Below, piece by piece: positions 8,952 to 18,884 of a DNA stretch of 64,000 bases. Position 1 is the first letter of the stretch. Every line of letters starts with the position of its first letter. A model generated the notes under the pieces. The model was not told where the DNA came from. It did not search any database and saw nothing but the letters and a program-made list of their open reading frames with translations. The position numbers and the translations under genes are program-made. Origin of the DNA: Chloracidobacterium thermophilum B (GTDB lineage Bacteria; Acidobacteriota; Blastocatellia; Chloracidobacteriales; Chloracidobacteriaceae); NCBI RefSeq assembly GCF_000226295.1, contig NC_016025.1, positions 806,001 through 870,000 on the forward strand, in the 5' to 3' direction.

Positions 8952-9121
8952 TCATGTCTTTTCAATTACCGGCACCCGCAGAAGCTCTCCTATCCGATGG
9001 GCAAGTTTGATCATTCCCTCATTGTCAGGGTCTTTCATGCTATAACTACTTTTTTATCACCTATGTAGACAACTCGTTTTCCTCCAAGTTTCCTAGTATA
9101 AGTTATGTTATTTTTATACAT
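8952..9121 (-). pseudogene. Remnant of an island-family gene (B-prime): both ends kept, middle deleted
   Basis: The ATG at 9121 begins MYKNNITYTRKLGGKRVVYI, almost identical to the start of the 182-residue gene at 10728-11276, but stops after 28 residues (9035). Overlapping in another frame, 9039-8952 encodes IKLAHRIGELLRVPVIEKT, the family C-terminus. The whole membrane segment and beta domain are missing. This is an internally deleted, frameshifted paralog left by a duplication. It is not expected to make a functional protein. Confidence 0.75.
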
Positions 9122-9240
9122 CAGGCAATCTCCAGTCAGAATATTCTTCTCACTTGTTTTGATATTTGGTAGACAATAATTACGTGACCTCCACTAAGCC
9201 GAGACTGGCTGGTTTATGTCCTTTCGATCACTGGCACTCC
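9041..9240. repeat. Duplication copy 1 (matches 11196-11395)
   Basis: About 200 bases are nearly identical to 11196-11395, an offset of 2155 bases. The core 9121-9240 differs at very few positions. It spans the 5' end of a B-type gene, the intergenic spacer and the 3' end of an A-type gene. This marks a tandem duplication of an A-B gene unit. Confidence 0.85.
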
Positions 9241-10638
9241 AAGAAATTCAGCTATTTGATGGGCAAGTTGAAGTTTCTCTGTGTTGCCAATTCTCTCTCT
9301 GTCCCCTACAATATAGAAAGACTCATTGGTGGACTTTAGGTACACGTCCATGCTATCATAATTACCAACGACCACTGTCACATTTTTGATAGACGAAGTG
9401 CTACATTGCTTCCTAAGTTTGGATTTTTTCCCTCTTTCCTCTTCAAATCTAACGAGACCTTTATTAATGTCAATCGTTGTCCTGTCGACAGCATTCTTAG
9501 GTAATCTTCTAATGGATATAGCAGCAAGTACAATCATAATGATAAAGGCAATCGAGAAATTCACAGGACTAAGCGAATAAAGTAATAGAAATAGAAAGAA
9601 CAACACGGATAATAGAAAGAACAAGAACACGGATAATAGAAAGAACATGGGGACAAGAATCCAGCCAGTTGGCCCTATTGGCGCCCAAAGTGGATTATAT
9701 CTAGTTTCTACAACTAGTTTGCCCTTATCCATATAGACAAGTACGTCGTCACTTACCTTAGTGATACCACTACCAATAGTCTCAGAGCTCTGAGTGCTAA
9801 ACTGTTTACTGGGGCTTATTGTGGTGTAGCTCGTTTTTACACTGCTCTCACCGGGCAAACCGGTAGAATCCTCAGCGATACTATAGTTGCGAGTATCAGA
9901 TTCCCTGTCAGAATATACCGCAGTACTCCTCGCTCCTTCAGGAATCCTGTTGTCCAGCTTTTGGTCTTCAAGCGAATACCTCTCTTGTCTTTCAACTAAA
10001 TCCTCGCGGACTATAGTACTGCCAGCGCTGCCATCAAGAACTGGTACTTTCAAAAATTCTGCCGCCTTATATGCTAACTCTAGTTTCTTCCGGTTACCAA
10101 AGGGGGTTTCGCCCCATTCTCCCAATGGAATCAAAGGTATCCGACCCTCAGTAGACTCTAGGTGAAATCGTACCATAATGGCAGGCTGATTTATACTGAT
10201 TCTCACACTCTTGATAGTAGAAATAGAATATTGTTTTTTGGGCTTAACTTCTCCTTTCCTTTCATCTTCAATCAAGACCATGCTTTTCTCTTTATCAAGG
10301 ACAGTTCGTCTAATTCCATCCATTACATACTTCCCAGTTGCTAAGTATATCTGGTAGTAAACAAGAACGATCAAAAGTAATGCAGATAGTGCTGTGGATG
10401 CTGGAACTGAAAAAGTCCTTACAAAGTTAGAGATTTCTTCGAGATTTAATTGTTTGGATATAACATCAGCCAAAAAGAAGGCAAAGGCTGTCAGCAAAAA
10501 AAGCACTGCACTAAAGAGAACCATATAACATGTCCTCTTTTCTGATGAAGAGTAATGTTCCTCTACTATAATTTTTTTATCACCCATATAAATGATTTTA
10601 CTATCCCCGAATTGCTCAACGATAACATCCTTGTTCAT
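9214..10638 (-). CDS. Hypothetical membrane protein of the island family, two-module (member A)
   Basis: A 474-residue protein made of two copies of the family module. Module 1 (about 1-205) has YMGDKKIIVEE, two or three membrane segments, then DKEKSMVLIEDERKG and KLELAYKAAEFLKVPV. A polar linker follows (205-285). Module 2 (about 290-474) has VYMDKGKLVVE, long hydrophobic stretches, then VDRTTIDINKGLVRFEEE and LAHQIAEFLGVPVIER. The ATG at 10638 has a perfect AGGAGGT ribosome site. A cytoplasmic PH-like regulatory role is a guess. Module 2 is nearly the same as the decayed gene at 11369-11997. Confidence 0.75.
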   Translation of the reverse strand: MNKDVIVEQFGDSKIIYMGDKKIIVEEHYSSSEKRTCYMVLFSAVLFLLTAFAFFLADVISKQLNLEEISNFVRTFSVPASTALSALLLIVLVYYQIYLATGKYVMDGIRRTVLDKEKSMVLIEDERKGEVKPKKQYSISTIKSVRISINQPAIMVRFHLESTEGRIPLIPLGEWGETPFGNRKKLELAYKAAEFLKVPVLDGSAGSTIVREDLVERQERYSLEDQKLDNRIPEGARSTAVYSDRESDTRNYSIAEDSTGLPGESSVKTSYTTISPSKQFSTQSSETIGSGITKVSDDVLVYMDKGKLVVETRYNPLWAPIGPTGWILVPMFFLLSVFLFFLLSVLFFLFLLLYSLSPVNFSIAFIIMIVLAAISIRRLPKNAVDRTTIDINKGLVRFEEERGKKSKLRKQCSTSSIKNVTVVVGNYDSMDVYLKSTNESFYIVGDRERIGNTEKLQLAHQIAEFLGVPVIERT

Positions 10639-10643
10639 AGGAT

Positions 10644-10650
10644 ACCTCCT
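10644..10650 (-). promoter_or_regulatory. Consensus ribosome binding site AGGAGGT for member A
   Basis: AGGAGGT on the minus strand lies about 5 bases before the ATG at 10638. It fixes the start and shows the frame is set up for strong translation despite the decayed neighbours. Confidence 0.8.
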
Positions 10651-10727
10651 GTTTTTTAACAGTTATATGAAGCCTGCTTATTTCACTGGTATTTCTTGTA
10701 TCAGCTTAGCTGATTGATGGTCCAGAC

Positions 10728-11276
10728 TTACTTAACTTGTGGTTTTATGCTACTGACTGGTACACCTATAAGGTCTGCTATACGGTAGGCAAATTCGAAT
10801 TTTTGCCTATAGTTTTCAGTTTTTCCTAATTTTGCTGACAGCAGAAAAACATTCTCATCGCAAACGAGTAAAGAGACCTGAACTATATTATACCCGTCAT
10901 TATAGATATTTAAACTCTTGATATTAGAAAAACCGTACCGGTTGATAATTCGAATTGAATTACCTACTTGACGTTCAAAAGTAACTAAACTTTCATTTTT
11001 ATCAATTGTTATTCTTTCTATTTTCTCTTTAAATAAAATATGAACTAGAGTAAAAAAAACTGAACAGACAATAGAGCCAAGAAAAAATGGCAGTACTACT
11101 CTTGCAGCCCCAGTAAGCAAATATGGTACCAGGCCAAGAGAGATAATTGCACATGCAAAGAAAAGCGTGCTAAACAGGTCGGTAGTCTTTTTTTCTATAA
11201 CTACTTTTTTATCGCCTATATAGATAACTCGTTTTCCTCCAAGTTTCCTAGCATAAGTTATGTTATTTTTATCCAT
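10728..11276 (-). CDS. Hypothetical membrane protein of the island family, one-module (member B)
   Basis: A 182-residue protein starting MDKNNITYARKLGGKRVIYI, with a GGAG 8 bases before the ATG. It then has IGDKKVVIEKK, two membrane segments (LFFACAIISLGLVPYL and VVLPFFLGSIVCSVFFTLV), a beta-rich part with ITIDKNESLVTFERQ and SNIKSLNIY, and a terminal helix FEFAYRIADLIGVPVSSI. It is intact and AT-rich. It probably belongs to one transcript with member A, which starts 90 bases downstream. Function is unknown. Confidence 0.75.
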   Translation of the reverse strand: MDKNNITYARKLGGKRVIYIGDKKVVIEKKTTDLFSTLFFACAIISLGLVPYLLTGAARVVLPFFLGSIVCSVFFTLVHILFKEKIERITIDKNESLVTFERQVGNSIRIINRYGFSNIKSLNIYNDGYNIVQVSLLVCDENVFLLSAKLGKTENYRQKFEFAYRIADLIGVPVSSIKPQVK

Positions 11277-11395
11277 CAGGCAATCTCCAGTCAGAATATT
11301 CTTCTCACTTGTTTTGATATTTGGTAGACAATAATTACGTGACCTCCACTAAGCCGAGACTGGCTGGTTTATGTCCTTTCGATCACTGGCACTCC
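11196..11395. repeat. Duplication copy 2 (matches 9041-9240)
   Basis: This is the partner of the repeat at 9041-9240. Here it joins the intact start of member B to the 3' end of the frameshifted A-type gene. It shows the island grew by duplicating an A-then-B unit. Confidence 0.85.
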
Positions 11396-11997
11396 CAGAA
11401 ACTCTGCTATTCGATGGGCAAGCTTAAGTTTCTCTGTATTGCCGATACTCTCCCTATACCCTATAATACAGAAAGACTCGGTGGTGGAATCCAGATATAT
11501 GTCCATTCTATCATAATCATCAACATCCACTCTCACATTTTTGATAGATGAGATGCTACACTGTTTCTTAAGTTTGGACTTTTTCCCTCTTTCCCTTTCA
11601 AATTTAACGGAGCCTATGTTGTTATCAATTATTACTCTATCTATAGTATTCTTAGGTAAACTTTTCGAGAAAAGTGTAGCAATTACAACTAAAATAACAG
11701 ACAAAGAAAAAACAATTATAAAAAAAGCAGCTATGGGAATGGCTATGGGAATGATAGAAATGATAGAGCCGAGTAAAAAAATAATAAAAATGGAATGCAG
11801 CCAATTGACCTAACGAGTGAGTTATACCTACTTTCTATGACTAGTTTGCCCTTATTGATATAGACAAGTACACCATCACTTAACTTAGTAATACCGTTGC
11901 CAATGGTCTCAGGGGTTTGTGTACCGAACTGTTCACCAGGGTTCATTGTAGCCTCGCTCGCTTTTACACTGCTCTCACCGGGCAAAGAGAAGCAGTC
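11369..11997 (-). pseudogene. Truncated and frameshifted A-type island gene (A-prime)
   Basis: The sequence matches module 2 of member A. One frame (from about 11985) covers GESSVKAS, GVLVYINKGKLVIESRY and the first hydrophobic residues, ending at 11743. The rest continues in another frame, through a hydrophobic stretch to KNTIDRVIIDNNIGSVKFER and LAHRIAEFLGVPVIER, with a stop at 11369. The switch falls at an A7 run at 11775-11781; one extra A would restore the frame. The 5' half of the gene is missing: the frame is closed by a stop at 11998, and repeat R2 begins at once. It is both truncated and frameshifted. Confidence 0.8.
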
Positions 11998-12005
11998 TCA
12001 TTTAG

Positions 12006-12238
12006 CTAGGTTTTGCAGCGAAAAACGCCGTTGAAGTTAATAAGACCTGAACAGGACGTAAAATAACGGTAACATTTTCCCGACAAATCTCGACCGGTTG
12101 TTATCCAGTCCAGCCAGCCGTGATGGCACCGCAAGGTACAACCGGCTCAAAAAGAACAAAGCCGTGTGGTTTGACCACACGGCAGGGCAGGCATTGCGGG
12201 GTGTGACGGATACCGGCTGCGACGCAAACAGGCTGTGC
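12006..12238. repeat. Island direct repeat R2
   Basis: This is the partner of R1 (8549-8780), in the same orientation. It includes the inverted repeat CCGTGTGGT/ACCACACGG at 12162-12182, here with a 3-base loop instead of 5. It sits at the right-hand edge of the AT-rich region, directly against the truncated A-type gene, and the chromosome-like sequence resumes after it. Confidence 0.75.
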
Positions 12239-12285
12239 CCCCCGGACGTTCGGGGCGGTTCAGGCAACGGCGGAAACGCGCACCA

Positions 12286-12483
12286 CTAAATCGAGTAGCC
12301 CGGCGAACGGCGCTTGATGTCACCAATGATGGCAAAGATCATCCCCATGATCAGGATGAAATGGCTGACGCCGCCCAGCGCATCGGCAAAAGCCACTGTC
12401 AGTACCCAGAAGACAAGCAGGGGAACGTAGGTCAGCAGGGCGTAGATGATCGCCATCTTCCAACTGATTTCTTTCCAGTTCAT
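12286..12483 (-). CDS. Small two-helix membrane protein
   Basis: A 65-residue protein starting MNWKEISWKMAIIYALLTYV at the ATG 12483, with AAGG about 7 bases before it. It has two membrane helices (MAIIYALLTYVPLLVFWVLT and FILIMGMIFAIIGD) and a short basic tail. The central GGxxHFIL pattern is slightly like the DUF5670/lmo0937 family, but too weak to assign. It stands alone between the island and the aspS operon. Confidence 0.6.
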   Translation of the reverse strand: MNWKEISWKMAIIYALLTYVPLLVFWVLTVAFADALGGVSHFILIMGMIFAIIGDIKRRSPGYSI

Positions 12484-12600
12484 GGCCAACCTTACCGCGA
12501 CCGGATGACCGGTCGGCGCAAAAGCTTGATTCGGGGACGTACCCGCTAATCTAGCCCTGCCCCACACCAACCTACCGTTTCCCGCCACACAAAGCCCAGA

Positions 12601-13746
12601 CTACCAGCCCTGCACAATCGGCCACCGGGCAACAATGGTTCCGTCATCAACCACCCAGTAGTGAGTATGCTGCGCTGCCGTCAGGCACGAATGGTTGACC
12701 ACCACGCGCAGGCGCGTCCCGACAGGCAGCCGCCCCAGCAGGGCCGGGTCAGCCACCGGAATCCGGCCGTGTTCCTGCGACACCGCCGCCACCCGCAAGC
12801 CCAGCGGCTGTCCGGCAAGGTCGCCAACCAACCCATAGCCGTTGTGGGGAAAGAAATCCGCTGCGCCAATGTCTTTCGACAGGGCAATGGCACCGGCGTC
12901 CACCACGACCTTCCCTTCACTGCGGTGCACAACGGCGGTCAACACCGTCAGGGCACAATCGTCAAAGGCACAGACGCCGCACTGCGCCTGAAAGGCGTCG
13001 AAAAAAACGTAGTTGCCCGGCCGCACCTCAAAGTTGGGCGGCAGTGGCTCATCGAGCGCAACCACCGTCGGCGTCGAGCCAATGCTGATACAGGGCACCG
13101 CCAATCCCCTTTGTTCCAGCGCTGCCGCCACCTGTGCCATGCGGTCGCGTTCGAGACCGGCCACCGTCCGCCGCTCGGCCGTCGTACGCGCGGCATACGA
13201 CTGCCCGGCGTGCGTCAAAATACCGGCCAGTGTCAGCCGTCTGGCAGATGCCACCGCACGCGCCACATGCTCAATCCGGTCAAGGTGGTCAAAAGACACG
13301 CCGGTGCGCCCGTCGCCGCAGTCAATTTCAACGAAAACATCCAGCGACACCCCGGCAGCTTCTGCCGCCGCCGAAAGCAACGGCGGCAACGTCGGCTCAT
13401 CGGTCAGAACGGCCAGTCGCCGAACCTGCCGGGCAAGCTGGCAGAGGCGCCCGAATTTGCCCGGCTCCACCGGTACGGCATAGAGCAGATCGTCAAAGCC
13501 GGCTTCGGCAAAGGCAAAGCCTTCGGCGAGCGTCGAGATGGTGATGCCGCCAAACTGCCCGGCAACCTGCTTCCGGGCAATCGGCGGGCACTTGTGCGTC
13601 TTGACATGAGGTCGCAATCGCGCGCCCAGCCGGGCGACATGGGCGCTCATCCGCGCCAGGTTGCGTTCCAGCCGGTGCCGGTCGAGCAGCAGCGCCGGTG
13701 TCGGGACAGTCAGCAGGTCGGGGAGCGTCACATCAGCCGTCGTCAC
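12601..13746 (-). CDS. D-serine dehydratase / D-threonine aldolase family PLP enzyme
   Basis: A 381-residue fold-type III PLP enzyme with an alanine-racemase-like N-terminal barrel. [14 protein letters not shown] and RPHVKTHK carry the PLP lysine, and [19 protein letters not shown] continues the barrel. The C-terminal domain ends with [16 protein letters not shown]. In this family the metal pair is His-x-Cys in D-serine dehydratases and His-x-Asp in D-threonine aldolases; HSC here points to D-serine dehydratase, which makes pyruvate and ammonia. The start overlaps the aspS stop (ATGA), so it is probably the last gene of the aspS operon. Substrate is unproven. Confidence 0.8.
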   Translation of the reverse strand: MTTADVTLPDLLTVPTPALLLDRHRLERNLARMSAHVARLGARLRPHVKTHKCPPIARKQVAGQFGGITISTLAEGFAFAEAGFDDLLYAVPVEPGKFGRLCQLARQVRRLAVLTDEPTLPPLLSAAAEAAGVSLDVFVEIDCGDGRTGVSFDHLDRIEHVARAVASARRLTLAGILTHAGQSYAARTTAERRTVAGLERDRMAQVAAALEQRGLAVPCISIGSTPTVVALDEPLPPNFEVRPGNYVFFDAFQAQCGVCAFDDCALTVLTAVVHRSEGKVVVDAGAIALSKDIGAADFFPHNGYGLVGDLAGQPLGLRVAAVSQEHGRIPVADPALLGRLPVGTRLRVVVNHSCLTAAQHTHYWVVDDGTIVARWPIVQGW

Positions 13747-15548
13747 GGGTCGAGGCGCAGACGCAGCTCACGCAACTGCGCCGGGTCAACGACATTCGGC
13801 GCGTCGCACATCAGGTCAGTCGCATGAGCCGTCTTCGGAAAGGCGATGACATCGCGGATGGATTCCATCCCGGCCAGCAGCATCACCAGCCGGTCAAGCC
13901 CCAGGGCAATCCCGCCGTGCGGGGGCGTGCCGTAGGTGAGCGCGTCAATGAAGAACCCAAAACGCTGCCGCGCCGCTTCCGCGCTGAAACCGAGCGCGTC
14001 AAACACCTGGCGCTGCACGTCCGCCCGGTGAATACGAATCGAGCCACCGCCGACTTCGACGCCGTTGAGCACGAGGTCATAGGCCTGCGCGCGTACCTTT
14101 CCCCACTGCTCCGGGCCGGCGGCAAGCAGCGGCAGGTCTTCCTCGCGCGGCGAAGTGAACGGGTGGTGCATGGCGTACCACCGGCGCTCATCAGGGTCGA
14201 ACTCAAACATCGGAAAGTCTGTCACCCAGAGGAAGGCAAAGTGTTGCGGGTCAAAAAGCCGCTCCCGGCGCGCAATTTCCACCCGCAGCGCCCCCAGACT
14301 GGCCGCGACCACCGGCTGGCTTCCTGCGACAATGAACACCATGTCGCCCGTTTCGGCGCCCACCGTACGAACGACCGACCGGGCTACGTCCTCGCCCAGC
14401 GACTTGACCAGCGGCGACTGCACGCCATCAGGCAGCACTTTCAGGTACCCCAGTCCGCCGGCGCGGTGGTCCTTGCGCAACCAGTCGGTGAAGTCGTCGA
14501 GCGTTTTGCGGCTGTAGTCAGCCTTGCCGCGCGCCACAATGGCTTTGACACACCCGCCGGCCGCCAGCGCAGCCTGGTACGGAGGAAAATCTGCCGGCCG
14601 GACGACCTCGGAAATATCCTGCAACTCCATACCAAAGCGGATGTCAGGCTTGTCCGAGCCGAAGCGGCGCATGGCTTCGTCGTAGGTCAGACGCGGCAAC
14701 GGACGCGCCACCTGGATGCCGCGCAGTTGCGCCAGCTCGACCATCAGCCCCTCGATGATGTCAAACAGCACTTCGGTCTGGGGAAAGGACATTTCCACGT
14801 CAAGCTGGGTGAACTCCGGCTGGCGGTCGGCGCGCAGGTCTTCATCCCGGAAGCAGCGGGCAATCTGGTAGTAGCGGTCGCAGCCGCCGATCATCAACAA
14901 CTGCTTGAAAAGCTGTGGGGACTGCGGCAAGGCAAAGAAGTTGCCCGGATGCAGCCGGCTGGGAACAATGAAATCCCGCGCCCCTTCCGGCGTGGAGCGA
15001 ATGAGAAAGGGCGTCTCCACTTCGAGAAAGCCATGGGCTTCCATCCAGCGCCGGATGGTTGCCGTCACCTGGGCCCGCAGGCGCAGGTTGGCCTGCATCG
15101 TTGGCCGCCGCAGGTCGAGGTAGCGATACTTCAGGCGGACATCCTCGCCAGCCAGCGTCGAGGTTTTTTCCTCGTCGAGCGGCAGCGGCGGCGTCTGGGC
15201 ATCGTTGAGAATGCGCAGTTCGTCCGCATGGACTTCAATTTCGCCGGTCTCCATCTTGGGGTTGACCGCATCGGGCGCACGCCGTACGACGACGCCCCGG
15301 ACAGCAATGACATATTCGGTACGCAGCGGCCGCGCCTTGGCGTGCACCGCCCCGTCGCCCCGGGCGCTGTCAAAAACAACCTGTACGAAACCGCTGTAAT
15401 CCCGCAGATCAACAAAGGTTGCCGTGGCGTGGTCGCGTCGCCGTCCGACCCACCCCATCAGGGTCACAGTCTGCCCAACATGCTGGACGCGCAACGTCCC
15501 GTTGAGGTGTGTGCGCTGCCAGTCCCCAAGATGCTCCAACACAGTCAT
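13743..15548 (-). CDS. aspS: Aspartyl-tRNA synthetase, probably non-discriminating
   Basis: A 601-residue bacterial-type class II synthetase. It has the OB-fold anticodon-binding domain (about 1-115, with [20 protein letters not shown]), motif 2 ([19 protein letters not shown]), the bacterial GAD insertion and motif 3 ([15 protein letters not shown]). It charges tRNA-Asp and, if non-discriminating, tRNA-Asn for later amidation. His40 lies where E. coli AspRS has Leu30 and Pseudomonas has His31; histidine there goes with relaxed tRNA choice. The start lies 3 bases after the glucosidase stop, and the stop overlaps the next start. Confidence 0.97.
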   Translation of the reverse strand: MTVLEHLGDWQRTHLNGTLRVQHVGQTVTLMGWVGRRRDHATATFVDLRDYSGFVQVVFDSARGDGAVHAKARPLRTEYVIAVRGVVVRRAPDAVNPKMETGEIEVHADELRILNDAQTPPLPLDEEKTSTLAGEDVRLKYRYLDLRRPTMQANLRLRAQVTATIRRWMEAHGFLEVETPFLIRSTPEGARDFIVPSRLHPGNFFALPQSPQLFKQLLMIGGCDRYYQIARCFRDEDLRADRQPEFTQLDVEMSFPQTEVLFDIIEGLMVELAQLRGIQVARPLPRLTYDEAMRRFGSDKPDIRFGMELQDISEVVRPADFPPYQAALAAGGCVKAIVARGKADYSRKTLDDFTDWLRKDHRAGGLGYLKVLPDGVQSPLVKSLGEDVARSVVRTVGAETGDMVFIVAGSQPVVAASLGALRVEIARRERLFDPQHFAFLWVTDFPMFEFDPDERRWYAMHHPFTSPREEDLPLLAAGPEQWGKVRAQAYDLVLNGVEVGGGSIRIHRADVQRQVFDALGFSAEAARQRFGFFIDALTYGTPPHGGIALGLDRLVMLLAGMESIRDVIAFPKTAHATDLMCDAPNVVDPAQLRELRLRLDP

Positions 15549-15551
15549 GGT

Positions 15552-18218
15552 TTATCCTTCGCCGCTCTGGGCCAGCAGTTTGGCCACCAGAGCTGTCCAT
15601 CCGGTCTGGTGACTCGCGCCCAGGCCCGCGCCAGTATCGCCGTGAAAGTACTCGTAAAACAACACCAGGTCGCGCCAGTGCGGATCGGTGTCGAAACATT
15701 CCATCCCTGGATGCCGATAGACGGGCCGCTTCCCATCGGCGTCACGCAGAAAAATCCGCGACAACCGCCGGGACAACTCAGTAGCCACTTCCCACAGGGT
15801 CATCAGCTTGCCCGAACCCGTTGGGCACTCGACCTTGAAGCTGTCACCGTAGAAGTGGTGAAACTTCTGCAGGGACTCAATGATGAGAAAGTTGAGCGGA
15901 AACCAGACCGGGCCGCGCCAGTTGGAGTTGCCCCCGAACATCGGGATGGAAGATTCAGCCGGGTCGTAATCCACCCGGTACTCCTGCCCGTTCACGTGCA
16001 GCACGTAGGGATGGTCCCGATGGTAACGCGATAGCGACCGGATGCCATAGGGTGAAAGAAACTCGTTCTCATCCAGCATAATGCGCAAAACGCGCCGCAG
16101 TTGGGCTGTGTTTGGCAGCGAAAGCAACTGCTGGACGACATTGCCCTGCTCATCCACCGAAACGATGCTGTTGACGAGTTCAGGGCGGTTGCGCACGAAC
16201 CAGTCCATGCGCCGGCGAAAGCCGGGCAACTGCTCCAGCCACCAGCTCTCCATCATCTGCACGGCAAAGAGCGGAATCAGTCCCACCATGGACCGGACGC
16301 GCAGTTGCAGCCGCCGCCCGTCGGGAAAGGCAATGGCGTCGTAGTAAAACCCGTCCTGCTCGTCCCAGAGCGCATCCCCTTCTACACCCACGCGATGACT
16401 CAGGGCATCGGCAATGTAGAGGAAGTGCTCGTAAAACTTGCTGGCCACATCTTCGTACACCCGGTCGTACCGGGCGAGTTCAAGCGCCATGGCCAGCATG
16501 TTGAGGCAGTACATCCCCATCCAGCTCGTGGCGTCTGACTGTTGCAGCGTGCCGCCGGTCGGCAGTTTGGCGCTCCGGTCAAACACGCCGATGTTGTCCA
16601 GCCCCAGAAAGCCGCCCTCGAAGATATTGCTGCCGTCGGCATCCTTGCGGTTGATCCACCAGGTGAAGTTGAGCAGCAGCTTGTGAAAGACGCGCTCCAG
16701 AAAAGCCGTGTCCCCCTGCCCGGTACGCTTCTTTTCGATCTTATAGACGCGCCACGCCGCCCAGGCATGCACCGGCGGGTTGACATCGTCGAACGTCCAC
16801 TCGTAGGCCGGAAGCTGGCCGTTGGGATGCATGTACCACTCGCGCAGCATAAGAATGAGCTGCTGCTTGGCAAAATCGCTGTCAATCAGCGCCAGTGGGA
16901 CGCAGTGGAAGGCCAAATCCCAGGCGGCAAACCACGGGTACTCCCACTTGTCCGGCATGGAAATGACATCCTCACAGTGGAGGTGCTTCCAGTTGCGGTT
17001 GCGCCCGCGCAGGCGGCTCGGCGGCGGCGGTGGCTGGAGCGGGTCGCCCGTCAGCCACCGGTCAACCTCGTAGGCGTAAAACTGCTTCGTCCAGAGCAGG
17101 CCGGCAAAAGCCTGCCGCATGACGTTTCTGGCATCGGCTGAAAGCGTTTCGGGAATGCGGGTGGCATAGAATTCGTCGGCTTCGACCTGGCGCTCGGCCA
17201 TCACCCGTGCTGCCGGCCCGAACGGCTCCCCGCGCAGTGTGTCCGGGTCGTAGTTGCACAGCCGCAGCCACAGGGTTGTCGCCGCGCCACCTTCCAGCTC
17301 GAAGTGATAGTGGGCGGCGGCTTTCGTCCCGGTGCGCGCCGGGTTGACAGCATACGTTCGCCCGTTGACGAGGTATTCGTTGATACCGTCCTTGACGTAA
17401 GGTGTGCGGTTCGGAACGCCGTACAACCGCTCCAGGTTGGTTTCATTCTCGGTAAAGAGCAATTCAGGTGCATCAGGGCAGTACAACCAGCGATTGCCCA
17501 GCGTGGGATGATCACAGGCCAGGACGCGCGTCCGGTTCAGGTCCGGCGCCTGCCGGATGTAGGGCTTTTCGCCGGACATCGGCTGCCACGACCAGGTGTT
17601 CCGAAACCAGAGCGTCGGCAGAATGTGAATCGGTGCGCGCTCCGGCCCCCGGTTGACGACCGTAATGCGGATGACGATGTCATCCACGTCGGCTTTGGCG
17701 TATTCGACGAAGACATCGAAGTAACGCTGTTCGGCAAACACCCCGGTGTCGAGCAGTTCATACTCCGGCTCGCGCCGGGAACGGGCGCGTCCAAAGTGGA
17801 GCAGTTCCTCGTAGGGAAACCGCGCCTGGGGATACTTGTAGAGCCACTTCATGTAGCTGTGGGTCGGCGTCGAGTCGAGGTAGAAGTAATACTCCTTGAC
17901 ATCCTCGCCGTGGTTGCCCTGCGGGCCGGTCAGGCCGAACAGCCGTTCTTTCAGGTGCGGGTCGCGTTCGTTCCACAGTGCCAGCGCAAAGCACAGGATT
18001 TGCCGCCGGTCACAAATTCCGGCCAGCCCGTCTTCGCCCCAGCGATAGGCTTTTGAGCGGCTGTGCTCATAAGGAAAGTATTTCCAGGCATCGCCGTGGG
18101 GGCTGTAGTCCTCCCGGACGGTGCCCCAGGCCCGTTCGCTGACGTAAGGGCCCCAGCGTTTCCAGTGTTTCGTGCGGGCCGCCGATTCTGCAAGCCGCAA
18201 CTCTTCAGCAGTAGGCAT
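15552..18218 (-). CDS. GH63 / MGH1-like glycoside hydrolase
   Basis: An 888-residue enzyme of the (alpha/alpha)6-barrel glucosidase group annotated as GH63 or MGH1-like. Recognisable stretches are [86 protein letters not shown] and [19 protein letters not shown]. Members cleave glucosyl or mannosylglycerate-type linkages; the substrate here is open. There is no signal peptide, so it is cytoplasmic. Together with malQ elsewhere in the window it hints at storage-polymer or compatible-solute turnover. It lies between the small membrane gene and aspS on the same strand. Confidence 0.85.
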   Translation of the reverse strand: MPTAEELRLAESAARTKHWKRWGPYVSERAWGTVREDYSPHGDAWKYFPYEHSRSKAYRWGEDGLAGICDRRQILCFALALWNERDPHLKERLFGLTGPQGNHGEDVKEYYFYLDSTPTHSYMKWLYKYPQARFPYEELLHFGRARSRREPEYELLDTGVFAEQRYFDVFVEYAKADVDDIVIRITVVNRGPERAPIHILPTLWFRNTWSWQPMSGEKPYIRQAPDLNRTRVLACDHPTLGNRWLYCPDAPELLFTENETNLERLYGVPNRTPYVKDGINEYLVNGRTYAVNPARTGTKAAAHYHFELEGGAATTLWLRLCNYDPDTLRGEPFGPAARVMAERQVEADEFYATRIPETLSADARNVMRQAFAGLLWTKQFYAYEVDRWLTGDPLQPPPPPSRLRGRNRNWKHLHCEDVISMPDKWEYPWFAAWDLAFHCVPLALIDSDFAKQQLILMLREWYMHPNGQLPAYEWTFDDVNPPVHAWAAWRVYKIEKKRTGQGDTAFLERVFHKLLLNFTWWINRKDADGSNIFEGGFLGLDNIGVFDRSAKLPTGGTLQQSDATSWMGMYCLNMLAMALELARYDRVYEDVASKFYEHFLYIADALSHRVGVEGDALWDEQDGFYYDAIAFPDGRRLQLRVRSMVGLIPLFAVQMMESWWLEQLPGFRRRMDWFVRNRPELVNSIVSVDEQGNVVQQLLSLPNTAQLRRVLRIMLDENEFLSPYGIRSLSRYHRDHPYVLHVNGQEYRVDYDPAESSIPMFGGNSNWRGPVWFPLNFLIIESLQKFHHFYGDSFKVECPTGSGKLMTLWEVATELSRRLSRIFLRDADGKRPVYRHPGMECFDTDPHWRDLVLFYEYFHGDTGAGLGASHQTGWTALVAKLLAQSGEG

Positions 18219-18311
18219 AGACGTTTAGAGGGTCAACTGCCAGGTGGCATCAGGAACAGGCTCCGTGTGGCGGTGGAAGCTATCACCAACCAGGCCAAAG
18301 GAAAATGACTT

Positions 18312-18881
18312 TCAGGGAAACAGCCTGGCCCGCCGGTTACCCGGCTCGCGCCGCAGGGCAGCCTCAAGAGCTTCAGCAACAACAGCGCGGTGGTGGTCAT
18401 GGACGAGAAACACCTCGCGCTCCTGGCCGTTCTGCGACAGCCGCACGCCGAGCGGCTCGCCATCGCTATCAAGACGCACGTCACAGACGCGGACGTTGGC
18501 CAGCTCCGCGGTTGTTGCGCCCGTAGCCTGCTGGAAAAGACTGGCGGGTTCTCCGGGAATCAACTCCGGCTGACCGTCGGCACTCGCCGATGACGGGCTG
18601 GACAACGCGCCCGGAATACCGCCGGATGCCGGTTTCATCGGCGGCAGCACAACCTGCGGACGACGGCGACGGCGTCTCCGGCGCCGCTTGCGCCACGGCA
18701 CCTGGGAAACTCCCACAATCATGCCTCCCAGACCGCCGATCAGCCACAGGAGCGGCAGCATCTCTTCCCCGATGTAGTTTTGCAGTGCGTAGCCCCCTAC
18801 CACTGCGGCCACAACGCCGAGCGCACCGCCGCCCACGCCGAAGGCAAGGAACTTACCGAGCGTTTGCAGGAGCATACCCAA
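18312..18881 (-). CDS. Hypothetical two-helix membrane protein with Arg-rich linker
   Basis: A 189-residue protein. Two glycine-rich membrane helices (about 8-30 and 42-62) are followed by a run of about ten arginines, a Pro/Ser/Ala-rich linker and a small C-terminal domain (about 125-189) with LANVRVCDVRLDSDGEPLGV and VFLVHDHHRAVVAEALEAAL. The C-terminal part looks folded. It begins 3 bases after the HemY-like stop, so they are co-transcribed. I do not recognise the family. Confidence 0.65.
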   Translation of the reverse strand: MGMLLQTLGKFLAFGVGGGALGVVAAVVGGYALQNYIGEEMLPLLWLIGGLGGMIVGVSQVPWRKRRRRRRRRRPQVVLPPMKPASGGIPGALSSPSSASADGQPELIPGEPASLFQQATGATTAELANVRVCDVRLDSDGEPLGVRLSQNGQEREVFLVHDHHRAVVAEALEAALRREPGNRRARLFP

Positions 18882-18884
18882 AGC

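Noticed and set aside
8783-8965. A 60-codon minus-strand frame between R1 and the gene remnant
   Set aside because: No ribosome site, no family resemblance, and it overlaps the end of a known remnant.
13698-16034. A 778-codon open frame on the plus strand opposite aspS and the glucosidase
   Set aside because: It crosses two certain minus-strand genes and its sequence is Arg/His/Gln-rich as expected for antisense of G+C-rich genes.
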